From Pseudomonas fluorescens (GTDB lineage: Bacteria > Pseudomonadota > Gammaproteobacteria > Pseudomonadales > Pseudomonadaceae), in the NCBI RefSeq assembly GCF_902498195.1, contig NZ_CABVIY010000009.1, positions 1-64,000 of the forward strand: a stretch of DNA of 64,000 bases, read 5' to 3'. The notes under the pieces are model-generated. The model saw nothing but the letters and a program-made list of their open reading frames with translations, was not told where the DNA came from and did no database searches. Each line of letters opens with the position of its first letter. The first letter of the stretch is position 1. The translations under genes were made by a program, and so were the position numbers. Below are positions 10,725 to 20,657 of this stretch, one piece after another.

Positions 10725-13700
10725 TTGAAAGACCTACTGAATTTGCTGAAAAACCAGGGTCAAGTCGAAGAGTTCGACGCCATCCGTATCGGATTGGCAT
10801 CGCCTGAGATGATCCGTTCGTGGTCGTTCGGTGAAGTTAAAAAGCCGGAAACCATCAACTACCGTACGTTCAAACCTGAGCGTGACGGCCTGTTCTGCGC
10901 CAAGATCTTTGGCCCGGTAAAGGATTACGAGTGCCTGTGCGGTAAGTACAAGCGCTTGAAGCACCGTGGCGTAATCTGCGAGAAGTGCGGCGTTGAAGTC
11001 GCGCTGGCAAAAGTTCGTCGTGAGCGCATGGCGCACATCGAGCTGGCTTCTCCGGTTGCCCACATCTGGTTCCTGAAATCGCTGCCGTCCCGTATCGGCC
11101 TGCTGATGGACATGACCCTGCGTGATATCGAGCGCGTTCTCTACTTCGAGAGCTATGTCGTTATCGATCCAGGCATGACCACCCTTGAAAAAGGCCAGCT
11201 GCTGAACGATGAGCAGTATTTCGAAGCGCTGGAAGAGTTCGGCGACGATTTCGATGCCCGCATGGGTGCCGAAGCTGTCCGTGAGCTGCTGCACGCTATC
11301 GACCTGGAGCACGAGATTGGTCGTCTGCGCGAAGAGATTCCGCAAACCAACTCCGAAACCAAAATCAAGAAGCTGTCCAAGCGTCTGAAGTTGATGGAAG
11401 CCTTCCAGGGTTCCGGCAACCTGCCAGAGTGGATGGTGCTGACCGTTCTGCCGGTTCTGCCGCCGGATCTGCGTCCACTGGTCCCGCTGGATGGCGGTCG
11501 CTTCGCGACTTCCGACCTCAACGACCTGTATCGTCGAGTGATCAACCGTAACAACCGCTTGAAGCGTCTGCTCGATCTGTCCGCACCGGACATCATCGTG
11601 CGCAACGAAAAGCGTATGTTGCAGGAAGCTGTCGACGCCTTGCTCGATAACGGTCGTCGTGGCCGCGCTATCACCGGTTCCAACAAGCGTCCTCTGAAAT
11701 CCCTGGCTGATATGATCAAGGGTAAACAGGGTCGTTTCCGTCAGAACTTGCTCGGTAAGCGTGTTGACTACTCCGGTCGTTCGGTAATTACCGTAGGTCC
11801 GACCCTGCGTCTGCACCAGTGCGGTCTGCCGAAGAAAATGGCTCTCGAGCTGTTCAAACCGTTCATTTTCGGCAAGCTGGAAATGCGTGGTCTCGCTACC
11901 ACCATCAAAGCTGCCAAGAAGATGGTCGAGCGCGAGCTGCCGGAAGTCTGGGACGTTCTCGCAGAAGTCATCCGCGAACACCCGGTTCTGCTCAACCGTG
12001 CACCGACCCTTCACCGTCTGGGTATCCAGGCGTTTGAACCGGTACTGATCGAAGGTAAGGCTATTCAGCTGCACCCTCTGGTCTGTGCTGCGTACAACGC
12101 CGACTTCGACGGCGACCAAATGGCCGTGCACGTACCGCTGACACTGGAAGCCCAGCTGGAAGCGCGTGCGTTGATGATGTCGACCAACAACATTCTGTCG
12201 CCAGCCAACGGTGAGCCAATCATCGTTCCTTCGCAGGACGTTGTACTGGGTCTGTACTACATGACGCGTGAAGCGATCAACGCCAAGGGCGAGGGTCGTG
12301 TGTTCGCGGATCTGCAGGAAGTTGACCGTGTGTTCCGTGCCGGCGAAGCCGCACTGCACGCCAAGGTCAAAGTGCGGATCAACGAAACCGTAAACGACCG
12401 TGATGGCGGCAGCGTGAGCAACACCCGCATCGTCGACACCACTGTCGGCCGCGCGCTGTTGTTCCAGGTTGTGCCAAAAGGTCTGTCGTACGACGTCGTC
12501 AACCTGCCAATGAAGAAAAAGGCGATTTCCAAGCTGATCAACCAATGCTACCGCGTGGTTGGTTTGAAAGAGACCGTGATCTTCGCTGACCAGTTGATGT
12601 ACACAGGTTTTGCCTATTCGACCATCTCTGGCGTCTCCATCGGTGTTAACGACTTCGTTATTCCGGATGAGAAAGCCCGCATCATCAATGCTGCCACCGA
12701 TGAAGTGAAAGAGATCGAAAGTCAGTACGCCTCCGGCCTGGTAACCCAGGGCGAGAAGTACAACAAAGTGATCGACCTCTGGTCCAAGGCGAACGACGAA
12801 GTTTCCAAGGCGATGATGGCCAACCTCTCGAAAGAGAAAGTCATCGACCGTCATGGCGTCGAAGTCGACCAGGAATCCTTCAACTCGATGTACATGATGG
12901 CTGACTCGGGTGCGCGGGGTTCCGCAGCACAGATTCGTCAGCTGGCCGGTATGCGTGGCCTGATGGCCAAGCCGGACGGTTCCATCATTGAAACGCCGAT
13001 TACTGCGAACTTCCGTGAAGGTTTGAGCGTACTCCAGTACTTCATTTCGACTCACGGTGCTCGTAAGGGTCTTGCGGATACCGCGTTGAAAACGGCTAAC
13101 TCCGGTTACCTGACTCGTCGTCTGGTAGACGTTGCACAAGATCTGGTTGTAACCGAGATCGATTGCGGCACCGAACACGGTCTGCTGATGACTCCGCACA
13201 TTGAAGGCGGTGACGTTGTAGAGCCGTTGGGTGAGCGCGTATTGGGTCGTGTTATTGCCCGTGACGTATTCAAGCCGGGCACCGAGGACGTTATCGTTCC
13301 TGCTGGCACCCTGGTTGACGAAAAGTGGGTCGAGTTCATCGAGCTGAACAGCATCGACGAAGTGATCGTGCGTTCGCCAATCAGCTGCGAAACACGCTAC
13401 GGCATCTGTGCCAAGTGCTATGGCCGTGACTTGGCTCGTGGTCACCAGGTGAACATCGGTGAAGCGGTCGGCGTTATCGCTGCCCAGTCCATCGGTGAGC
13501 CGGGTACCCAGCTGACGATGCGTACGTTCCACATCGGTGGTGCGGCAAGCCGGACCTCCGCGGCTGACAGCGTTCAGGTGAAGAATGGCGGTACCGTCCG
13601 TCTGCACAACCTGAAGCACGTTGAGCGAGTGGATGGCCACCTGGTGGCGGTATCCCGTTCCGGTGAGCTGGCAATCGCTGATGACTTCGGTCGTGAGCGC

Positions 13701-14924
13701 GAGCGTTACAAGCTGCCGTATGGTGCCGTTATTTCGGTTAAAGAGGGTGACAAGGTCGACGCTGGCGCCATCGTGGCCAAGTGGGATCCGCACACTCACC
13801 CAATCGTTACCGAAATGAAAGGTACCGTGACCTACGTGGGCATGGAAGAAGGCATCACGATCAAGCGTCAAACTGACGAATTGACCGGTATGACCAACAT
13901 TGAAGTACTCGACGCCAAAGACCGTCCAGCTGCCGGTAAAGATATCCGTCCTGCTGTGAAGATGGTTGATGACAACGGCAAGGATCTCTTGCTGCCGGGT
14001 ACCGACGTAATTGCTCAGTACTTCCTGCCTGCTAACGCCCTGGTCGGTGTAGCGGACGGTGCGAAAATCGCGATCGGTGACGTTATCGCTCGTATTCCGC
14101 AAGAGACTTCGAAGACCCGTGACATCACCGGTGGTCTGCCGCGTGTTGCCGACTTGTTCGAAGCCCGTCGTCCGAAAGAAGCTTCGATTCTGGCTGAAGT
14201 CAGCGGCACCATCGCGTTCGGTAAAGAGACCAAGGGCAAGCGCCGTCTGGTCATTACCCCGAACGACGGTAGCGATCCGTACGAAGAGCTGATTCCGAAG
14301 TGGCGTCACCTGAACGTGTTCGAAGGCGAACAGGTAAACCGCGGCGAAGTTATCTCCGACGGCCCGAGCGATCCACACGACATCCTGCGTCTGCTGGGTG
14401 TGAGTGCGCTGGCCAAGTACATTGTTAACGAGATCCAGGACGTTTACCGTCTGCAAGGCGTGAAGATCAACGATAAGCACATCGAGACCATCCTGCGTCA
14501 GATGCTGCGTAAAGTTGAAATCGCTGAATCCGGCGACTCCAGTTTCATCAAGGGCGACCAGATGGAATTGACTCACGTTCTGGTAGAGAACGAGCGTTTG
14601 AGCGGCGAAGACAAGTTTGTCTCCAAGTTCACTCGCGTTCTGCTGGGTATCACCAAGGCGTCGTTGTCCACCGAATCGTTCATCTCGGCGGCCTCCTTCC
14701 AGGAGACCACTCGCGTACTGACCGAAGCGGCGGTAACCGGCAAGCGCGATTACCTGCGCGGCCTGAAGGAAAACGTAGTCGTGGGTCGTCTGATCCCGGC
14801 GGGTACCGGTTTGGCTTATCACAGCGAGCGTAAGCGCCGCCGTGAAGCTGACAAGCCGTTGCGCGTGAGCGCCAGTGAAGTGGAAGCTGCACTGACCGAA
14901 GCGCTGAACTTGAGCGGTAACTGA
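10725..14924 (+). CDS. rpoC: DNA-directed RNA polymerase subunit beta'
   Basis: The 1399-aa beta' subunit. It starts at a TTG (10725) five bases after a strong AGGAGGAAA ribosome binding site, giving MKDLLNLLKNQGQVEEFDAI, the usual N-terminus in this genus. The N-terminal zinc ribbon (CLCGKYKR...CEKCG), the Mg2+-binding NADFDGDQMAVH catalytic loop and the second zinc site (CETRYGICAKCYG) are all intact. rpoB ends 64 bases upstream. Confidence 0.98.
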   Translation: MKDLLNLLKNQGQVEEFDAIRIGLASPEMIRSWSFGEVKKPETINYRTFKPERDGLFCAKIFGPVKDYECLCGKYKRLKHRGVICEKCGVEVALAKVRRERMAHIELASPVAHIWFLKSLPSRIGLLMDMTLRDIERVLYFESYVVIDPGMTTLEKGQLLNDEQYFEALEEFGDDFDARMGAEAVRELLHAIDLEHEIGRLREEIPQTNSETKIKKLSKRLKLMEAFQGSGNLPEWMVLTVLPVLPPDLRPLVPLDGGRFATSDLNDLYRRVINRNNRLKRLLDLSAPDIIVRNEKRMLQEAVDALLDNGRRGRAITGSNKRPLKSLADMIKGKQGRFRQNLLGKRVDYSGRSVITVGPTLRLHQCGLPKKMALELFKPFIFGKLEMRGLATTIKAAKKMVERELPEVWDVLAEVIREHPVLLNRAPTLHRLGIQAFEPVLIEGKAIQLHPLVCAAYNADFDGDQMAVHVPLTLEAQLEARALMMSTNNILSPANGEPIIVPSQDVVLGLYYMTREAINAKGEGRVFADLQEVDRVFRAGEAALHAKVKVRINETVNDRDGGSVSNTRIVDTTVGRALLFQVVPKGLSYDVVNLPMKKKAISKLINQCYRVVGLKETVIFADQLMYTGFAYSTISGVSIGVNDFVIPDEKARIINAATDEVKEIESQYASGLVTQGEKYNKVIDLWSKANDEVSKAMMANLSKEKVIDRHGVEVDQESFNSMYMMADSGARGSAAQIRQLAGMRGLMAKPDGSIIETPITANFREGLSVLQYFISTHGARKGLADTALKTANSGYLTRRLVDVAQDLVVTEIDCGTEHGLLMTPHIEGGDVVEPLGERVLGRVIARDVFKPGTEDVIVPAGTLVDEKWVEFIELNSIDEVIVRSPISCETRYGICAKCYGRDLARGHQVNIGEAVGVIAAQSIGEPGTQLTMRTFHIGGAASRTSAADSVQVKNGGTVRLHNLKHVERVDGHLVAVSRSGELAIADDFGRERERYKLPYGAVISVKEGDKVDAGAIVAKWDPHTHPIVTEMKGTVTYVGMEEGITIKRQTDELTGMTNIEVLDAKDRPAAGKDIRPAVKMVDDNGKDLLLPGTDVIAQYFLPANALVGVADGAKIAIGDVIARIPQETSKTRDITGGLPRVADLFEARRPKEASILAEVSGTIAFGKETKGKRRLVITPNDGSDPYEELIPKWRHLNVFEGEQVNRGEVISDGPSDPHDILRLLGVSALAKYIVNEIQDVYRLQGVKINDKHIETILRQMLRKVEIAESGDSSFIKGDQMELTHVLVENERLSGEDKFVSKFTRVLLGITKASLSTESFISAASFQETTRVLTEAAVTGKRDYLRGLKENVVVGRLIPAGTGLAYHSERKRRREADKPLRVSASEVEAALTEALNLSGN

Positions 14925-15020
14925 GTTCTGCGATAAATGAGAGTAAGGCCCTGGTCGCTCCGTTCATCGAATCAAGACATTTTGTCGAGGTTGGATGGGT
15001 GGGGAGGTCGGGGCCTTGCC

Positions 15021-15049
15021 TTGACTGGGGACAAGATCCTCTTTAGACT
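15021..15049 (+). promoter_or_regulatory. Candidate promoter of the str operon
   Basis: TTGACT (15021-15026) and TAGACT (15044-15049) with a 17-bp spacer lie about 90 bases before rpsL, in the 216-base rpoC-rpsL gap. I saw no strong terminator between rpoC and this promoter, so readthrough from rpoBC is possible. Confidence 0.6.
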
Positions 15050-15140
15050 CTTGTACCCCTAAATTTGGCGGGGATTCGTTCCTGTCATTTTGCTTTTCTT
15101 GCAAGACAATAGCGTCGCAAGACAACAGTGGAGCTAGTAG

Positions 15141-15512
15141 ATGGCAACTATCAACCAGCTGGTACGTCAGCCGCGTAAGCGTATCGTCGAGAAATCCGAC
15201 GTACCTGCGCTGCAGAACTGCCCGCAACGTCGTGGCGTGTGCACCCGTGTGTACACCACTACGCCGAAAAAACCTAACTCGGCACTGCGTAAAGTATGCC
15301 GTGTGCGTCTGACCAACGGTTTCGAGGTTTCCTCGTACATCGGTGGTGAAGGCCACAACCTGCAAGAGCACAGCGTGGTACTGATCCGCGGCGGTCGTGT
15401 AAAAGACTTGCCAGGTGTTCGTTACCACACCGTTCGCGGTTCTTTGGATACTTCCGGCGTTAAAGGTCGTAACCAGGGTCGTTCGAAGTACGGTACCAAG
15501 AAGCCTAAGTAG
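15141..15512 (+). CDS. rpsL: 30S ribosomal protein S12
   Basis: S12 lies at the decoding centre and monitors codon-anticodon pairing. At 123 aa it is the standard bacterial length. The streptomycin-determining lysines in TPKKPNSALRK (Lys43) and GGRVKDLPGVRYH (Lys88) are wild type, so no ribosomal streptomycin resistance is predicted. First gene of the str operon. Confidence 0.97.
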   Translation: MATINQLVRQPRKRIVEKSDVPALQNCPQRRGVCTRVYTTTPKKPNSALRKVCRVRLTNGFEVSSYIGGEGHNLQEHSVVLIRGGRVKDLPGVRYHTVRGSLDTSGVKGRNQGRSKYGTKKPK

Positions 15513-15630
15513 TAGCGGCTTTTTGTAAAACTGAATCATCTATTTTTCTGAGTCGATAAGAGTAAGGTCGGAGGCGTCCCGTAAGGGTGCTGATTCCGAG
15601 CGAACCTGAAGACCGTTTGAGGGCTTATCC
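15513..15630 (+). promoter_or_regulatory. rpsL-rpsG intercistronic region, candidate S7 control site
   Basis: A 118-base gap between two otherwise tightly linked cistrons, containing a small CCC-GTAA-GGG hairpin near 15579. In E. coli the equivalent spacer is the S7 repressor target. The sequence does not let me fold a confident match, so this is assigned mainly by position. Confidence 0.3.
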
Positions 15631-16101
15631 ATGCCAAGAAGACGCGTAGCAGCCAAGCGCGAAGTGCTTGACGATCCAAAATACGGAAGCCAAATCCTGG
15701 CCAAGTTCATGAACCACGTGATGGAAAGCGGCAAGAAAGCCGTTGCCGAGCGTATCGTTTATGGCGCGCTGGAAAAGGTTAAAGAACGCAAGAACAGCGA
15801 CCCCCTGGAAATCTTCGAGAAAGCTCTCGACGCCATCGCTCCGCTGGTCGAAGTAAAGTCGCGCCGTGTAGGCGGTGCTACTTACCAGGTTCCGGTTGAA
15901 GTTCGTCCGTCCCGTCGTAACGCTCTGGCAATGCGCTGGTTGGTAGACTTCGCCCGTAAGCGCGGCGAGAAGTCTATGGCTCTGCGTTTGGCTGGCGAAC
16001 TGTTGGACGCTGCCGAAGGTAAAGGTGCTGCAGTTAAGAAGCGTGAAGACGTGCACCGTATGGCTGAAGCTAACAAAGCTTTCTCGCACTACCGCTTCTA
16101 A
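15631..16101 (+). CDS. rpsG: 30S ribosomal protein S7
   Basis: Primary binder of the 16S rRNA 3' major domain and nucleator of the 30S head; in enterobacteria it represses its own operon. The 156-aa protein begins [20 protein letters not shown] and has the conserved [25 protein letters not shown] hairpin and helix region around residues 80-105. fusA follows after 30 bases. Confidence 0.97.
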
Positions 16102-16131
16102 TTTTAGCGTCACTAATTTTGCGAGGGCTTT

Positions 16132-18237
16132 ATGGCTCGTACTACACCGATTAATCGCTACCGTAACATTGGTATCGTTGCTCACGTGGATGCTGGTAAA
16201 ACCACCACCACCGAGCGCGTCCTTTTTTACACTGGCAAAAGCCACAAAATGGGCGAGGTGCATGACGGCGCCGCGACCACGGACTGGATGGTGCAGGAGC
16301 AGGAGCGTGGTATTACCATTACTTCTGCTGCTATCACCGCCTTCTGGCAGGGTTCTGCGAAGCAGCACAAAGACCAATACCGCTTCAACGTTATTGATAC
16401 CCCGGGCCACGTTGACTTCACCATTGAAGTTGAGCGTTCCCTGCGTGTACTCGACGGCGCGGTTGTTGTGTTCTGTGGTACTTCGGGTGTTGAACCTCAG
16501 TCCGAAACCGTATGGCGTCAAGCCAACAAGTACGGCGTTCCACGTATTGTTTACGTGAACAAGATGGACCGTGCTGGCGCAAACTTCCTGCGCGTGATCG
16601 CTCAGATCAAGCAGCGTCTGGGTCACACTCCGGTGCCTATCCAGTTGGCTATTGGTTCCGAAGACAATTTCCAGGGTCAGATCGATCTGATGACCATGGA
16701 AGCGGTTTACTGGAACGATGCTGACAAGGGTATGACTCCTCGTCGCGAAGCTATCCCTGCTGAACTGCAGGAACTGGCTGAAGAGTGGCGCAGCAACATG
16801 GTTGAGGCTGCGGCCGAAGCCAGCGAAGAGCTGATGAACAAATACCTCGAAGGCGAAGAGCTTTCCATCGAGGAAATCAAGGCCGCTCTGCGTCAGCGTA
16901 CTATCGCTGGTGAGATCGTTCTGGCTGTTTGCGGTTCTTCCTTCAAGAACAAGGGTGTTCCCCTGGTTCTCGACGCCGTTATCGACTACCTGCCGGCTCC
17001 AACCGACATTCCTGCCATCAAGGGTACTGACCCGGATGACGAGGAAAAGCAAATGGAGCGTCATGCGGACGACAACGAGCCGTTCTCGGCTCTGGCGTTC
17101 AAGATCGCTACCGACCCATTCGTGGGTACCTTGACCTTCGTCCGCGTTTACTCGGGCGTGTTGGCCTCCGGCGACGGCGTGATCAACTCGGTCAAAGGCA
17201 AGAAAGAGCGTGTGGGTCGTATGGTGCAAATGCACGCAAACGCCCGTGAAGAAATCAAGGAAGTACGCGCTGGCGACATCGCGGCCTTGATCGGCATGAA
17301 GGACGTCACCACTGGTGAGACTTTGTGCAACGCTGACAAGCCAATCATCCTGGTTCGCATGGACTTCCCGGAGCCGGTTATTTCGGTTGCCGTAGAGCCT
17401 AAGACCAAGGATGACCAGGAAAAAATGGGTATCGCACTGGGCAAGCTTGCTCAGGAAGACCCGTCTTTCCGCGTCAAGACTGATGAAGAGACTGGTCAAA
17501 CGATCATCTCCGGCATGGGCGAGCTGCACCTGGACATCCTGGTTGACCGGATGCGCCGTGAGTTCAACGTCGAAGCCAACATCGGTAAGCCTCAGGTTTC
17601 CTATCGTGAGCGCATCACGAAGAACTGTGAGATCGAAGGCAAGTTCGTTCGTCAGTCCGGCGGTCGTGGCCAGTTCGGCCATTGCTGGATCCGTTTTGCT
17701 CCTGCTGACGAAGGTCAGGAAGGTCTGCAATTCGTGAACGAAGTAGTGGGTGGTGTGGTTCCTAAGGAATACATCCCGGCTATCCAGAAGGGTATCGAAG
17801 AGCAGATGAAGAACGGCGTTGTTGCCGGCTATCCGCTGATCGGCCTGAAGGCTACCGTGTTTGATGGTTCTTACCACGACGTCGACTCGAACGAGATGGC
17901 GTTTAAGGTGGCTGCTTCCATGGCGACCAAGCAACTGGCCCAGAAGGGCGGTGGTGAGTTGCTTGAGCCGATCATGGCGGTAGAGGTTGTTACGCCTGAA
18001 GACTATATGGGTGACGTGATGGGCGACCTTAACCGTCGTCGCGGCATGATTTTGGGTATGGAAGACACGGTCTCCGGCAAAGTAATTCGTGCCGAAGTTC
18101 CGTTGGGCGAGATGTTCGGTTATGCGACCGACGTTCGTTCCATGTCCCAGGGTCGCGCAAGCTACTCTATGGAATTCAAAAAATACAATACAGCTCCGTC
18201 GCACATCGTCGAAACTGTAACCAAAAAACAAGGCTGA
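16132..18237 (+). CDS. fusA: Elongation factor G
   Basis: Ribosomal translocase GTPase. The 701-aa protein has all G-domain motifs: AHVDAGKTTTTE (P-loop, near residues 17-28), RGITITSAA (switch I), DTPGHVDF (switch II) and NKMDRAGA. Domains II-V follow, with the domain IV RQSGGRGQFGHCWI strand-loop. Because it sits in the str operon it is the housekeeping paralog (FusA1-type). tuf follows 30 bases later. Confidence 0.97.
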   Translation: MARTTPINRYRNIGIVAHVDAGKTTTTERVLFYTGKSHKMGEVHDGAATTDWMVQEQERGITITSAAITAFWQGSAKQHKDQYRFNVIDTPGHVDFTIEVERSLRVLDGAVVVFCGTSGVEPQSETVWRQANKYGVPRIVYVNKMDRAGANFLRVIAQIKQRLGHTPVPIQLAIGSEDNFQGQIDLMTMEAVYWNDADKGMTPRREAIPAELQELAEEWRSNMVEAAAEASEELMNKYLEGEELSIEEIKAALRQRTIAGEIVLAVCGSSFKNKGVPLVLDAVIDYLPAPTDIPAIKGTDPDDEEKQMERHADDNEPFSALAFKIATDPFVGTLTFVRVYSGVLASGDGVINSVKGKKERVGRMVQMHANAREEIKEVRAGDIAALIGMKDVTTGETLCNADKPIILVRMDFPEPVISVAVEPKTKDDQEKMGIALGKLAQEDPSFRVKTDEETGQTIISGMGELHLDILVDRMRREFNVEANIGKPQVSYRERITKNCEIEGKFVRQSGGRGQFGHCWIRFAPADEGQEGLQFVNEVVGGVVPKEYIPAIQKGIEEQMKNGVVAGYPLIGLKATVFDGSYHDVDSNEMAFKVAASMATKQLAQKGGGELLEPIMAVEVVTPEDYMGDVMGDLNRRRGMILGMEDTVSGKVIRAEVPLGEMFGYATDVRSMSQGRASYSMEFKKYNTAPSHIVETVTKKQG

Positions 18238-18267
18238 TTCAGTCCTTTAGGCAAGGAGTTAATTGTC

Positions 18268-19461
18268 GTGGCTAAAGAAAAATTTGATCGTTCCCTACCG
18301 CACGTCAACGTTGGCACTATCGGTCACGTTGACCACGGTAAAACCACTCTGACCGCTGCTCTGACCCGCGTCTGCTCCGAAGTATTCGGTTCGGCTCGTG
18401 TTGACTTCGACAAGATCGACAGCGCACCAGAAGAAAAAGCTCGTGGTATCACCATCAACACCGCTCACGTTGAATACAACTCGAGCATTCGTCACTACGC
18501 TCACGTTGACTGCCCAGGTCACGCTGACTATGTGAAGAACATGATCACTGGTGCTGCCCAGATGGACGGCGCGATCCTGGTTTGCTCGGCCGCTGATGGT
18601 CCGATGCCACAAACCCGTGAGCACATCCTGCTGTCCCGTCAGGTAGGCGTTCCGTACATCGTGGTTTTCCTGAACAAGGCTGACCTGGTAGACGACGCTG
18701 AGCTGCTGGAACTGGTTGAGATGGAAGTGCGCGATCTGCTGAGCACTTACGACTTCCCAGGTGACGACACTCCAATCATCATCGGTTCCGCGCGTATGGC
18801 GCTGGAAGGCAATGACGAAAACGAGATGGGTACCACTGCCGTTAAGCGCCTCGTAGAGACTCTGGACAGCTACATCCCAGAGCCAGAGCGTGCTATCGAC
18901 AAGCCATTCCTGATGCCAATCGAAGACGTATTCTCGATCTCCGGTCGTGGTACTGTTGTGACTGGTCGTATCGAGCGCGGTATCGTTCGCGTTCAAGATG
19001 CACTGGAAATCGTTGGTCTGCGTGACACCACCACCACCACCTGCACCGGTGTTGAGATGTTCCGCAAGCTGCTCGACGAAGGTCGTGCTGGCGAGAACTG
19101 CGGCGTTCTGCTGCGTGGCACCAAGCGTGACGACGTTGAGCGTGGTCAGGTTCTGGTTAAGCCGGGTTCGGTTAAGCCGCACACCAAGTTCACCGCAGAA
19201 GTTTACGTTCTGAGCAAGGAAGAAGGCGGTCGTCACACTCCGTTCTTCAAAGGCTACCGTCCACAGTTCTACTTCCGTACTACTGACGTGACCGGTAACT
19301 GCGAGCTGCCAGAAGGCGTTGAAATGGTAATGCCAGGTGATAACATTCAAATGACTGTTACCCTGATCAAAACCATCGCAATGGAAGACGGTCTGCGCTT
19401 CGCAATTCGTGAAGGCGGCCGTACCGTTGGTGCTGGTGTTGTAGCTAAAATCATCGAGTAA
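18268..19461 (+). CDS. tuf: Elongation factor Tu
   Basis: Delivers aminoacyl-tRNA to the ribosome. It starts at GTG 18268 behind AAGGAG. The 397-aa product has GHVDHGKTTLTAAL, RGITINTAHVEY, DCPGHADYVKNM and NKADLVDD in order, and C-terminal barrel domains II and III. No second tuf copy is present in the window. The usual tufB site next to tRNA-Thr is empty, so this may be the only EF-Tu gene. A strong terminator follows. Confidence 0.97.
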   Translation: MAKEKFDRSLPHVNVGTIGHVDHGKTTLTAALTRVCSEVFGSARVDFDKIDSAPEEKARGITINTAHVEYNSSIRHYAHVDCPGHADYVKNMITGAAQMDGAILVCSAADGPMPQTREHILLSRQVGVPYIVVFLNKADLVDDAELLELVEMEVRDLLSTYDFPGDDTPIIIGSARMALEGNDENEMGTTAVKRLVETLDSYIPEPERAIDKPFLMPIEDVFSISGRGTVVTGRIERGIVRVQDALEIVGLRDTTTTTCTGVEMFRKLLDEGRAGENCGVLLRGTKRDDVERGQVLVKPGSVKPHTKFTAEVYVLSKEEGGRHTPFFKGYRPQFYFRTTDVTGNCELPEGVEMVMPGDNIQMTVTLIKTIAMEDGLRFAIREGGRTVGAGVVAKIIE

Positions 19462-19492
19462 GCTCTTTTTGAGTTAGCTTTGATGCTTTGAG

Positions 19493-19520
19493 AAAGCCCC
19501 CGCTCAGCGGGGGCTTTTTT
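19493..19520 (+). terminator. str operon terminator
   Basis: AAGCCCCCGC and GCGGGGGCTT pair around a short loop and are followed by TTTTTT. Ends the str operon and insulates it from the S10 promoter that begins 7 bases later. Confidence 0.92.
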
Positions 19521-19526
19521 ATTGGG

Positions 19527-19555
19527 TTGACACCTATCTGGGGCGTCTATAGAAT
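19527..19555 (+). promoter_or_regulatory. S10 operon promoter
   Basis: Perfect -35 TTGACA (19527-19532) and TAGAAT (19550-19555), 17 bases apart. The predicted start near 19562 leaves a leader of only about 55 bases before rpsJ, much shorter than the E. coli S10 leader that binds L4. Confidence 0.8.
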
Positions 19556-19617
19556 TGCGCCTCCTTTTAACGGGCGTATTGCGCCCGGTGGGAATAGCAG
19601 CCGGAGTCTGAAATCCA

Positions 19618-19929
19618 ATGCAAAATCAGCAAATCCGTATCAGGTTGAAGGCTTTTGATCATCGCCTGATCGACCAATCCACCCAGGAAATCGTGGAAAC
19701 CGCGAAACGTACTGGTGCTCAAGTGCGTGGTCCAATTCCACTGCCTACCCGTAAAGAGCGGTTCACCGTTCTGGTCTCCCCGCACGTCAACAAAGACGCG
19801 CGTGACCAGTACGAGATCCGTACTCATAAGCGCGTTCTGGACATCGTCCAGCCAACGGATAAAACCGTTGATGCGCTTATGAAGCTTGATCTTGCGGCCG
19901 GTGTGGAAGTGCAGATCAGCCTCGGCTAA
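19618..19929 (+). CDS. rpsJ: 30S ribosomal protein S10
   Basis: Head protein of the 30S subunit, also the NusE partner of NusB in antitermination. The 103-aa protein ([20 protein letters not shown]) is the canonical length, with the conserved [20 protein letters not shown] loop. First gene of an 11-gene S10 set that runs on into the spc genes without a long gap until rpsN. Confidence 0.97.
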
Positions 19930-20009
19930 GACTCGGTCTTAGTCGTGTAACGCTCTGAAATGGGCGGCCATAGCGGGTGAAAGCCCCGTACACTCATGAG
20001 GTTTACAAC

Positions 20010-20645
20010 ATGACTATTGGTGTAGTCGGTCGTAAATGCGGTATGACCCGTATTTTCACCGAAGAAGGTGTCTCCATTCCGGTCACGGTCATTGAGATCG
20101 AGCCGAATCGCGTCACCCAGTTCAAAACTGAAGAGACCGATGGCTATCGTGCAGTGCAAGTCACTGTCGGCGAGCGTCGTGCTTCGCGTGTAACAGCAGC
20201 TCAGGCTGGCCACTTCGCCAAGGCGAACGTTGCCGCTGGTCGTACCGTAATGGAATTCCGCCTTGAAGAAGGCGAGTACCAGGCCGGCGATCTGATCAAC
20301 GCTGAAATCTTCGCCGCTGGTCAACTGGTTGATGTAACCGGTCAGTCCAAAGGTAAAGGCTTCCAGGGTACGATCAAGCGTTGGAATTTCCGCGGGCAAG
20401 ATAACACCCACGGTAACTCCGTATCCCACCGCGTTCCAGGCTCTATCGGCCAGTGCCAGACTCCTGGTCGTGTATTCAAGGGCAAAAAAATGTCCGGTCA
20501 TATGGGCGCTGAGCGCGTGACCGTGCAGTCCCTCGAAGTAGTGCGCGTGGACGCTGAACGCAATCTGTTGTTGGTCAAGGGCGCTGTTCCTGGCGCTACT
20601 GGCGGCAACTTGGTTGTACGTCCAGCAGCCAAGGCTCGCGGTTAA
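20010..20645 (+). CDS. rplC: 50S ribosomal protein L3
   Basis: Early 50S assembly protein whose loop reaches the peptidyl transferase centre. The start is ATG 20010 (MTIGVVGRKCGMTRIF), giving 211 aa; an in-frame upstream start at 19977 would add an unrelated segment. The GKGFQGTIKRWNFRGQDNTHG extension with the PrmB-modified Gln region is present. Confidence 0.96.
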   Translation: MTIGVVGRKCGMTRIFTEEGVSIPVTVIEIEPNRVTQFKTEETDGYRAVQVTVGERRASRVTAAQAGHFAKANVAAGRTVMEFRLEEGEYQAGDLINAEIFAAGQLVDVTGQSKGKGFQGTIKRWNFRGQDNTHGNSVSHRVPGSIGQCQTPGRVFKGKKMSGHMGAERVTVQSLEVVRVDAERNLLLVKGAVPGATGGNLVVRPAAKARG

Positions 20646-20657
20646 GGGGAAGCTGAC

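Noticed and set aside
10734..14822. A 1362-codon open frame on the minus strand across rpoC
   Set aside because: It mirrors rpoC codon by codon. Strong third-position codon bias in highly expressed genes leaves the antisense frame free of stops. It has no ribosome binding site or recognisable domain.
15141..15512. Possible resistance mutations in rpsL, and in rpoB at the rifampicin pocket
   Set aside because: Lys43 and Lys88 of S12 and the SQFMDQNNPLSEITHKRR segment of RpoB read as wild type.
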